This document shows, one piece after another, positions 14,701-20,118 of a stretch of DNA of 20,118 bases. How positions within the stretch are numbered: position 1 is the first letter of the stretch; each line of letters begins with the position of its first letter. The notes under the pieces are model-generated. The model did not search any database. It had not been told where the DNA came from and was given only the letters and a program-made list of their open reading frames with translations. Where the stretch lies: NCBI GenBank assembly GCA_017451975.1, contig JAFTNI010000087.1:1-20118 (forward strand), given 5' to 3'. This DNA is from Clostridia bacterium. GTDB lineage: Bacteria > Bacillota > Clostridia > Oscillospirales > CAG-272. A program made the translations under genes and the position numbers.

Positions 14701-16339
14701 AACAGAAATGAACGGTAAGGAGCGCTTTCTGCGCGCGCTGGAGCAATACGAGCTTGCCTGCTACGAGAGCCTGAAGCCTTACGAGGGCGAAATAGTTTAT
14801 TCCTCAAGGCACATAAAGCGCATGGCGCGCATAATAGCGCGCAAGCCCGTTATAACACGCTCTGCTTTGAATACCGTGGCAAAATACGCCGCCGTATTTA
14901 CCGTTGCTACGGCGATAGCCGTGGGGGGATATGTAAGCGTAGAGGCTATGCAGAACGAATTTTTCAACGTAGTAACAATGCCCACGTCTATGCTGGAATA
15001 CACGCTGAATAAAGAAAAAAACGCATATACCGTCACGGGCATAGGGAATATGGCAGAGGGCGATATAGTAATACCGCCGAGCTATAACGATATACCCGTT
15101 ACGGCAATAGGCGAGGGCGCATTTGCATATAACGAAAAAATAACCTCTGTTACAGTAAGCGGCGGCGTGGAGAAAATAGAAATCGGTGCTTTCGAGGGTT
15201 GCACCTCGCTTGTTTCCGTGCTCCTTCCCGAAACTGTAAAATATATAGGGGCAGATGCATTTTACAGCTGTGACGCGCTGGAGCTTATATCGCTCCCCGC
15301 GGGGCTTGAATATCTTGGTGCTTCCGCTTTTAAAGATTGTACTTCGATAAAAGAAATATTCCTTCCCGCAAAGGTAGCAAGCATAGGCAGCGAATGCTTC
15401 AAGGGCTGTATAAGCCTTGAAAGCGCCGAGCTTTCCGAGGGGATTGAGGTTATAGGCGCAAGCGCCTTCGAGGGCTGCCGTGCGCTTAGCAAGGTAAGCT
15501 TCCCCGAAAGTATTACGCATATTGAAGATAAAGCATTTTACCTTTGCGGCAGTATTGAAAGCATAGACGTAAGCGTGCAAACGCTTGGGAATGAGGTATT
15601 CGGCAACTGCAACGCGCTCAAAGAAATAAAAATTTATGCAAACGAAATAGGCACCGGAATATTACGCGGCTGTGAAGCGCTTGAAAAAGCGCATATAAGC
15701 GGCGCTACAGAGGTTGTGAACAATATGTTTACTTCCTGTAAGGCGCTTAAAGAGGTTACCCTTGGCGAGGGTATAAAGAAAATAGGTGCAAATGCATTCA
15801 ACGGCTGCGCGGCGCTTGAATACGTTGCGCTTCCCGAAGGGCTTGAAAGTATAGGTGCAAGCGCCTTTGCAGGCAGCGGCATTATTGCCGTAACATTGCC
15901 GGGCAGTGTTACAGAGCTTGGCGAAAAAGCGTTTATGGGTTGCGCTTCGCTTCGCTCGGCAGAGCTTTCCGATGCGCTTTCGGCGCTGAAATACAGCACG
16001 TTCGAGGGCTGCAAGCAGCTTACGGAAGTAAAATTCGGCAAAAACCTTAAAATTATAGGCGAAAGCGCCTTTTCGGGTTGCTCGTGGCTGAAGGAAATTT
16101 CCTTGCCGCAGGGCTTCGAGCATATAAGCAAAAATGCATTTTTTGAGTGTATACGCCTGAGAAATGTATATTTGCCCGAAAGCATTAAGTTTATTGCTCA
16201 CGGAGCGTTTGCGGGCTGCCAGCGCCTCGAAAAAATAACGTACGGCGGCACGGCAGATATGTGGAAAAACGTTTCCAAGGGCGATTACGGCGACGGTATA
16301 GATACCGTTTGCCGCGACGGCACTGTGGTAAGCGGCTGA
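14693..16339 (+). CDS. Probable anti-sigma factor with BspA-like LRR ectodomain
   Basis: This 548-residue membrane protein starts at ATG 14693 behind GGAGAGGAGGA, overlapping the end of the ECF sigma gene. Residues 1-60 are cytoplasmic and charged (ERFLRALEQYELACYESLKP, then YSSRHIKRMARIIARKPV). This style of N-terminus occurs in clostridial membrane proteins paired with ECF sigma factors, so I infer sigma binding. One membrane segment follows at about 62-84 (VAKYAAVFTVATAIAVGGY). Residues ~100-530 hold 17 LRR_5 units of about 23 residues with the F-x-x-C signature (GAFEGC, SAFKDC, NAFNGC and so on). The end carries the capping module ITYGGTADMWKNV... CRDGTV. The ectodomain should lie outside the cell and could bind a host or cell-wall ligand. 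The anti-sigma role is inferred from gene order and N-terminus; the LRR and membrane topology are seen directly. Confidence 0.8.
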   Translation: MAETEMNGKERFLRALEQYELACYESLKPYEGEIVYSSRHIKRMARIIARKPVITRSALNTVAKYAAVFTVATAIAVGGYVSVEAMQNEFFNVVTMPTSMLEYTLNKEKNAYTVTGIGNMAEGDIVIPPSYNDIPVTAIGEGAFAYNEKITSVTVSGGVEKIEIGAFEGCTSLVSVLLPETVKYIGADAFYSCDALELISLPAGLEYLGASAFKDCTSIKEIFLPAKVASIGSECFKGCISLESAELSEGIEVIGASAFEGCRALSKVSFPESITHIEDKAFYLCGSIESIDVSVQTLGNEVFGNCNALKEIKIYANEIGTGILRGCEALEKAHISGATEVVNNMFTSCKALKEVTLGEGIKKIGANAFNGCAALEYVALPEGLESIGASAFAGSGIIAVTLPGSVTELGEKAFMGCASLRSAELSDALSALKYSTFEGCKQLTEVKFGKNLKIIGESAFSGCSWLKEISLPQGFEHISKNAFFECIRLRNVYLPESIKFIAHGAFAGCQRLEKITYGGTADMWKNVSKGDYGDGIDTVCRDGTVVSG

Positions 16340-16359
16340 ATGTGGGAAAGGAAAAGCTT

Positions 16360-17625
16360 ATGAAAATTTTTAAAAAAATATTTTCCGCATGGCTTTTTGC
16401 GTGCGTTTCGCTTTTGCTTTTTTCCTGCGGCTTTGCCGGCGGAAGCACGCCCGGCTCTGACACAACGCATACCCACAAGGTTCTCCACTGGGAAATTGCA
16501 GAGGAAGTGAGCTGTGAGCAATCGGGCAGGCGCTTCGGCACCTGCATAGACTGCATGAACGAGGTGCGCGACGAGCAAGCCCCGTACGGGCACGATTACC
16601 GCGGCGGCGCTTGCGTGCGTTGCGGTAAAAACGAAACCGCAGCAGAAAAAAGCCCGTTTACATATAGCCTTAATTACGAGGGCACGGGTTATATTGTTAC
16701 GGCGTTCAATGGCGAATATACTTCGCACGTCGATATTCCTGCGGAGTACTGCGGGCTTCCTGTTGTGTCTATAGGCTCATCTGCGTTTATGAATAACGAA
16801 TTTATCGAAAGCGTGGTTATACCAGATAGCGTTGTGAGCATCGGCAGGGGCAGCTTTCGCGGCTGCCACAACCTTCGCAACATAACCGTTAGCAAAAATC
16901 TTATATCTATAGGCACAGGCGCCTTCAGATGGTGCAGATCCCTGCGAGAAATCAAGCTTCCCGATTCGATAGATTATATACCCCCAAGCTGTTTTTCGGG
17001 CTGCAGCTCGCTTGAAAGCTTTGAAGCGGGCGGCTGCAAGAAAATAGATATGAGCGCTTTCAAGGATTGCGAAAGGCTTTATTCGTTCGATTTTTTCGAA
17101 AATATCGAGTATATAGGCAGAAATGCTTTTGATAATTGCGCGGTAACAAATGTTACCATACCCGCAAGCGCCACGCACCTCGGCGGCAACGCCTTCAGGG
17201 GCTCGTTTGTACGGAGCGTACGCTTTGCCTCTTCTGCCGAAAATAACGAGGGTTGCCTTTTTGTAGATTGCCCTATGCTGGAAACGGTGTTTGTGGAAAC
17301 AAACGGAATAAAAAACGAATTTTATAATTGCAAAAATATAAAAACAATCGTTTTTGAAGAGGGCGTTACGGAAATAGGGATAGACTCTGTGGGCATGTGC
17401 GAATCGCTTGAAACGGTCTACCTTCCGAAATCGCTTGAGTTTATGGGCGAAACCTTCTATGGCTCGCTTTCGCTTAAAAAAATAGTTTACAAGGGCACGA
17501 GCGAAGAGTGGCTTTCGCTGAAAAGAAACCTTTATTGGAGCTTTATGAACGAGGAATGCGTTATTGAATGTGCCGACAGAACTCTTACGCGCGATGACCT
17601 GCGCGCGGCAGAATCGATTGAATAA
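16360..17625 (+). CDS. BspA-like leucine-rich-repeat lipoprotein
   Basis: This 421-residue exported lipoprotein starts at ATG 16360 behind GGGAAAGGA (16343-16351). The signal peptide ends in lipobox LFSC with Cys23 as the anchor. Residues ~35-95 form a His/Cys-rich module with HTHKVLHW, CIDC (62-65), GHDYRGG and CVRC (85-88), a small zinc-ribbon-like unit often seen beside LRR_5 domains in Firmicutes surface proteins. About eleven LRR_5 units follow (GSFRGC, GAFRWC, SCFSGC, SAFKDC, NAFDNC), some degenerate. The C-terminus has the same cap as the other two LRR proteins (IVYKGTSEEWLSL... CADRTL). It lies 20 bases after the anti-sigma-like gene and before a terminator, so it is the third gene of that operon. 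It could be a co-receptor or a target of the pathway; its ligand is unknown. Confidence 0.85.
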   Translation: MKIFKKIFSAWLFACVSLLLFSCGFAGGSTPGSDTTHTHKVLHWEIAEEVSCEQSGRRFGTCIDCMNEVRDEQAPYGHDYRGGACVRCGKNETAAEKSPFTYSLNYEGTGYIVTAFNGEYTSHVDIPAEYCGLPVVSIGSSAFMNNEFIESVVIPDSVVSIGRGSFRGCHNLRNITVSKNLISIGTGAFRWCRSLREIKLPDSIDYIPPSCFSGCSSLESFEAGGCKKIDMSAFKDCERLYSFDFFENIEYIGRNAFDNCAVTNVTIPASATHLGGNAFRGSFVRSVRFASSAENNEGCLFVDCPMLETVFVETNGIKNEFYNCKNIKTIVFEEGVTEIGIDSVGMCESLETVYLPKSLEFMGETFYGSLSLKKIVYKGTSEEWLSLKRNLYWSFMNEECVIECADRTLTRDDLRAAESIE

Positions 17626-17665
17626 CTGAAGTAAAAGAGCCTTTCGGCTCTTTTACTTCAGTTTA
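17626..17665. terminator. Bidirectional terminator between the LRR operon and sigG
   Basis: A 16-bp perfect stem (CTGAAGTAAAAGAGCC at 17626-17641, loop TTTC, complement at 17646-17661) begins right after the LRR lipoprotein stop and is followed by TTTATTGCTTTT. On the minus strand the same hairpin includes the sigG stop codon (17658-17660), so it can end both convergent transcripts. Confidence 0.88.
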
Positions 17666-18431
17666 TTGCTTTTCTCATGCGCTCGAGCGCGCTTTTTTCT
17701 ATGCGCGAAACCTGCGCTTGCGAAATGCCTATTTCCTCGGCTATTTCCATTTGCGTTTTGCCGCGGAAAAAGCGCATATTTATTATAGCGCTTTCACGCT
17801 TGCCAAGACCAGCCAGCGCGTTTTCCAGCGCTATGCTTTCTATCCAGTGCTCGTCGGTATTTTCCTCGTCGCGTATGCCGTCCATGACGAAAACGGAATC
17901 TGCGCCGTCGGAATAAACTGGGTCATATAGCGAAACGGGCTCTACTATTGCCTCCAGCGCGGCGGTAACGGCATCTTCCTTCTCGCCCATTTCCGCGGCG
18001 ATTTCCGCGCCTGTGGGCTCGCGCCCCAAGCGCTTTGAAAGCGCTTCCTTTACCGAAAGCGCGTGGTAGGCGAGGTCGCGCATACCGCGGCTTACGCGCA
18101 GCATATTATTATCGCGCAGGTAGCGGCGTATTTCGCCTATTATCATCGGCACGGCGTAGGTGCTGAACTTTACGCCCACCTCGGTTTTAAAATTGTCTAT
18201 GGCTTTGATACGCCCTATGCAGCCTACCTGGAAAATATCGTCGGGCGAGCCGCGCCCCGCAAAGCGTTTCACAACGCTTAAAACAAGGCGCAGGTTGCCG
18301 TTTATAAGCTCCTCGCGGGCGCGTTTATCGCCACCGGCGCATTTTGTAAGCAATTCTTCTGTTTCTTCTGCGGAAAGCGTTTTAAGCTTTGAAGTGTTTA
18401 TACCGCAGATTTCGACTTTATTATAGTACAT
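17658..18431 (-). CDS. sigG: Late forespore sigma factor SigG
   Basis: Sigma-G drives late gene expression in the forespore after engulfment. The 257-residue product (Bacillus about 260) opens with MYYNKVEICGINTSKLKTLS, the sigma-G-specific N-terminus. It then shows region 2 (NLRLVLSVVKRFAGRG, DDIFQVGCIGRIKAIDNF, KFSTYAVPMIIGEIRRYLRD), region 3 and region 4 (MEIAEEIGISQAQVSRIEKS). Position GCIGRIK has Arg where Leu/Met is usual. The start is the ATG at 18431, served by AGAGGAAC. An ATG at 18449 (MSQRND) is a weaker alternative, and the longest frame from 18479 is excluded because it begins inside the promoter. It is convergent with the LRR operon. spoIIGA and sigE, its usual neighbours, are not here. 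Confidence 0.96.
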   Translation of the reverse strand: MYYNKVEICGINTSKLKTLSAEETEELLTKCAGGDKRAREELINGNLRLVLSVVKRFAGRGSPDDIFQVGCIGRIKAIDNFKTEVGVKFSTYAVPMIIGEIRRYLRDNNMLRVSRGMRDLAYHALSVKEALSKRLGREPTGAEIAAEMGEKEDAVTAALEAIVEPVSLYDPVYSDGADSVFVMDGIRDEENTDEHWIESIALENALAGLGKRESAIINMRFFRGKTQMEIAEEIGISQAQVSRIEKSALERMRKAIN

Positions 18432-18465
18432 ATCGTTCCTCTGTGACATTTTTTGCGTGTAACAA

Positions 18466-18496
18466 AAGTATTGCCGCAAAGGGGGCGGGTTTATGC
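18466..18496 (-). promoter_or_regulatory. Sigma-F-type promoter of sigG
   Basis: Read on the minus strand, GCATA (18496-18492) and GGCAATACTT (18475-18466) are separated by 16 bases. This fits the early-forespore sigma-F pattern GYWTA with GGNRANANTW at every specified position. sigG is a known sigma-F target in Bacillus. The expected start near 18458 gives a leader of about 27 bases before the ATG at 18431. Confidence 0.75.
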
Positions 18497-18544
18497 AAAA
18501 AGGGAAGAAGAGTGTGCTTTGGCAATTTCTTCGGGGGTAAATTA

Positions 18545-18573
18545 TTGACAGTTATGTGTAAAAATGATATAAT
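18545..18573 (+). promoter_or_regulatory. Perfect consensus sigma-A promoter
   Basis: TTGACA at 18545-18550 and TATAAT at 18568-18573 are exactly 17 bases apart, with an extended TGA at 18565-18567. Every consensus position is met. The expected start near 18580 leaves only about a dozen bases, almost all ribosome site, before ATG 18593. It is divergent from the sigG promoter. Confidence 0.9.
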
Positions 18574-18592
18574 AAAAAACAAGAGGGATATT

Positions 18593-19009
18593 ATGGAATT
18601 GTTTTGGATTTACAACATTTCTGCCGTTATTTTGGTTGTTTTTGGGATAGCGTCTTTTATTTTGGGGAAGAAATTTGAAAATCCCGATAACGTTGGGTAT
18701 GTAAAAGCGGTTTTGGCGAGAAAAGAAACCGTGAAGCACGTACGCGGACCTAAAAGAGAAGTCTTTATATATGAATATACGGTCGGCGAAAGCACATACG
18801 CGAAGAAGCTCGACCCTGCATACAATAAAGTTCCGTATGAATTAGAAACGGTAAAGATTTTGTATTTGAAATCGTTTCCCGGGATAGCGTATTTTTCGTC
18901 TGTAGGCGATAATTTGCAAATAGCGAAAAATTTAAAAGGCGGCTTGCTTGGCTTCTGCATATTTGCCGCGGTGATACTCGGATTAGAGTTAATGATATTA
19001 TTTTTGTGA
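18593..19009 (+). CDS. Small two-span membrane protein, DUF3592-like
   Basis: The product is 138 residues and starts at ATG 18593 behind AGAGGG (18582-18587). It has a membrane segment at about 7-27 (ISAVILVVFGIASFILG), a central polar domain of about 75 residues with VGYVKAVLARKETV and FIYEYTVGESTYAKKL, and a second membrane segment at the C-terminus (GLLGFCIFAAVILGLELMIL). Two membrane segments enclosing a small beta-rich domain with a Y-x-Y-x-V-x-G-x-x-Y pattern is reminiscent of DUF3592-type proteins, but I do not recognise it firmly. It shares a promoter with the next gene and is AT-richer than the sporulation genes. No function can be given. Confidence 0.75.
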   Translation: MELFWIYNISAVILVVFGIASFILGKKFENPDNVGYVKAVLARKETVKHVRGPKREVFIYEYTVGESTYAKKLDPAYNKVPYELETVKILYLKSFPGIAYFSSVGDNLQIAKNLKGGLLGFCIFAAVILGLELMILFL

Positions 19010-19031
19010 AAATAAAGAGAGAGCTTTTTTG

Positions 19032-19595
19032 ATGAAAAAAACAGATATTTCGAAAACAGAGCTTCTTAAGCAAAGAAAAGAGCGAAAACATCAGAAAAAA
19101 GCCGAAAAGCGCAAGAAAAAAATAATTCGCTTTACGGCTAAAATATTGACCTTGCTTTTGGGTATGGCTTTGCTTTACGTAGGCGTTTTTACGTGGCTCT
19201 ATAATGATAATCCGCATTGCGACGAAAGCAATACATATGAATATACGGCAAAATGCGTTGACGTTGAAGTTAAACGCCAATATTCCAGGGGTATTTTCTA
19301 TATGCGAAGGATTTATTTGGAAGATGGCAATTTTATTGCGATTCCCGAGAAATTTTTCGATGGGGCAAACGAAAATGACATTATAGGAAAGGATATGACC
19401 TTCAGAATATACGAAAAACTCGGCTCTGCGGGTGAAATTATTGCAGAGGTCGGCGATGAAGACGGAAATAAATACCTCACGCTTGAGGAGTACAATAAAC
19501 AAGCATCTGACGTAAGAGTTATGTTTACGGTGATCTTATCCGTGTTTGCTCTTGCGGTTTTCATATTCGAGGTGATCTTTTGGTATGATCTGTAA
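19032..19595 (+). CDS. Hypothetical two-span membrane protein
   Basis: The product is 187 residues. ATG 19032 lies 8 bases after AAGAGAGAG (19015-19023); an in-frame TTG at 19029 is less likely. The N-terminus is very basic (KQRKERKHQKKAEKRKKK at about 14-31), pointing to a cytoplasmic side, and is followed by a membrane segment (ILTLLLGMALLYVGVFTWLY). The central extracytoplasmic domain of about 95 residues begins SNTYEYTAKCVDVEVKRQYS and is acidic later (IAEVGDEDGNKYLTLEEYNK). A second membrane segment ends the protein (VMFTVILSVFALAVFIFEVI). The architecture echoes the gene before it, 22 bases upstream, so the two may work together. I do not recognise a family. Confidence 0.75.
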   Translation: MKKTDISKTELLKQRKERKHQKKAEKRKKKIIRFTAKILTLLLGMALLYVGVFTWLYNDNPHCDESNTYEYTAKCVDVEVKRQYSRGIFYMRRIYLEDGNFIAIPEKFFDGANENDIIGKDMTFRIYEKLGSAGEIIAEVGDEDGNKYLTLEEYNKQASDVRVMFTVILSVFALAVFIFEVIFWYDL

Positions 19596-19615
19596 TCGAC
19601 AAAGGCAGAAAAAAA

Positions 19616-19664
19616 GAGCTATCTCCAATGCTTTTATTTTAGCATTTGAGATAGCTCCTTTTTA
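19616..19664. terminator. Terminator of the small membrane-protein operon
   Basis: GAGCTATCTC-C-AATGCT (19616-19632) pairs with AGCATT-T-GAGATAGCTC (19641-19657) as 16 bp with one mismatch and an 8-base loop. A T tract follows (19659-19663) and an A tract precedes it, so it could work in both directions. Confidence 0.88.
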
Positions 19665-19893
19665 ATGATAAAAAATCTGAACAAACTAACTTTCCACTCC
19701 TACCGCCGAGAGAAAAGGACCGTCGGGGAGAGGCGCGCTCTGTCGCGCTTTCCGCAGAACTGACAAAGCCCGATAAATCCTGCAGGGATTTTTGTTTTTT
19801 TGTAACTTTTTTGTCAAACAAAAAAGTTTCCCGTCTTTTCGAAAGCCGCAGGCTTTCGTTTCTAAAATTTTTATAAAACTTTTGTTATAGAAA
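19665..19893. repeat. Gene-free spacer with successive inverted repeats
   Basis: No gene is supported here. A GC-rich block (about 19696-19770) is followed by several hairpins: AAATCC-TGCAG-GGATTT with a long T tract (19775-19801, terminator-like on the plus strand), a perfect 11-bp AACTTTTTTGT inverted repeat with a 3-base loop (19804-19828), and a perfect 8-bp CGAAAGCC inverted repeat with loop GCA (19840-19858). An AT-rich TTTCTA/TAGAAA pairing spans roughly 19860-19893. A short minus-strand frame here (19639-19821) is probably not a protein. The look is that of a dispersed intergenic repeat, which copy counting would settle. Confidence 0.45.
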
Positions 19894-19947
19894 GCAAAAC
19901 CCGGGCTGTCTCGAAAGCCTTGTTTTTTGAGACAGCCCGGGTTTTGC
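19894..19947. terminator. Long inverted repeat downstream of spo0A
   Basis: GCAAAACCCGGGCTGTCTC (19894-19912) is repeated in perfect inverted form at 19929-19947, 19 bp with a 16-base loop. It begins 2 bases after the spo0A stop, so it is most simply the spo0A terminator read on the minus strand, where TTTCTATAAC follows. The T tract is weak, and the GGGCTGTCTC core also resembles ends of repeated elements. Confidence 0.65.
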
Positions 19948-19949
19948 GC

Positions 19950-20118
19950 TTATATTTTATTTTTCAGCCTTAAATTATCCGATATCATTGCGATAAATTC
20001 ACTGTTGGTGGGCTTGCAGCGATCGTTTTGTATTGTGTAACCGAAGTAATAATTGAGTGTATCTATATCTCCTCTGTCCCACGAGACCTCTATGGAGTGG
20101 AGTATGGCTCGCTCCACG
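19950..20118 (-). CDS. spo0A: Sporulation master regulator Spo0A, C-terminal end
   Basis: Spo0A is the response regulator that commits the cell to sporulation. The window holds only the last 55 residues of the DNA-binding domain, starting VERAILHSIEVSWDRGDID. The stretch FGYTIQNDRCKPTNSEFIAM is the near-invariant Spo0A C-terminal signature, and the protein ends with ISDNLRLKNKI before TAA (19952-19950 on the minus strand). The upstream part, including the receiver domain, lies beyond the right edge. A long inverted repeat follows the stop. Confidence 0.95.
   Translation of the reverse strand, partial: VERAILHSIEVSWDRGDIDTLNYYFGYTIQNDRCKPTNSEFIAMISDNLRLKNKI

Noticed and set aside
14693..16339. 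The LRR repeats as a DNA-level tandem repeat
   Set aside because: The units are conserved as protein (F-x-x-C every ~23 residues) but diverged in DNA, so this is a protein repeat and not a recent DNA expansion.
19639..19821. 60-codon minus-strand frame in the hairpin-rich spacer
   Set aside because: It runs through two hairpins and an operon terminator, has no ribosome site, and its Ser/Arg-rich composition fits translated repeat DNA rather than a protein.
1..20118. CRISPR array, tRNA or rRNA genes, or an insertion sequence
   Set aside because: No regularly spaced repeats, no cloverleaf with a conserved T-loop, no rRNA motifs and no transposase frame were seen on either strand.

Overview
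The window reads as the chromosome of an endospore-forming, Gram-positive anaerobe of the class Clostridia, probably an uncultured gut-type lineage. The evidence is a dgt-dnaG-rpoD housekeeping block, a complete spoIIIA operon, sigG and the 3' end of spo0A, together with BspA-like leucine-rich-repeat surface proteins that are typical of gut Firmicutes. Species cannot be assigned from sequence reading alone. Most genes are of intermediate GC. The small surface/membrane genes at 475-1059 and 18593-19595 are visibly AT-richer.

Layout. (1) 1-428 is the 3' part of a YigZ/IMPACT-family gene, followed by a small membrane-anchored LRR protein (475-1059). (2) 1194-5352 is the macromolecular-synthesis block: an HD-domain dGTPase-like protein, DNA primase and the primary sigma factor. 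(3) 5533-8986 is one very long lipoprotein gene with its own consensus sigma-A promoter and a structured leader. It is a solute-binding protein with an unexplained extension of about 560 residues, and it ends at a strong terminator. (4) 9054-13980 is the eight-gene spoIIIA operon, preceded by a sigma-E-type promoter and closed by a terminator. (5) 13973-17665 is a three-gene operon: an ECF sigma factor, a membrane protein that looks like an anti-sigma factor with an LRR ectodomain, and an LRR lipoprotein. (6) 17658-18496 on the minus strand is sigG with a sigma-F-type promoter. (7) 18545-19668 is a two-gene operon of small membrane proteins behind a perfect consensus promoter. (8) 19669-19949 is a gene-free spacer full of inverted repeats, and 19950-20118 (minus) is the C-terminus of Spo0A.

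How the parts fit. Spo0A commits the cell to sporulation. SpoIIIAA-AH is the mother-cell half of the channel to the forespore, and this channel is required for late forespore transcription by sigma-G. Here both arms lie within 10 kb, with promoter motifs matching the expected compartments (sigma-E for spoIIIA, sigma-F for sigG). Between them sits the ECF sigma/LRR operon, the best candidate for a little-described system: a surface-sensing switch in which the anti-sigma factor carries a 17-repeat LRR ectodomain and is followed by a second LRR protein. The second candidate is the orphan solute-binding lipoprotein with its large helical extension.
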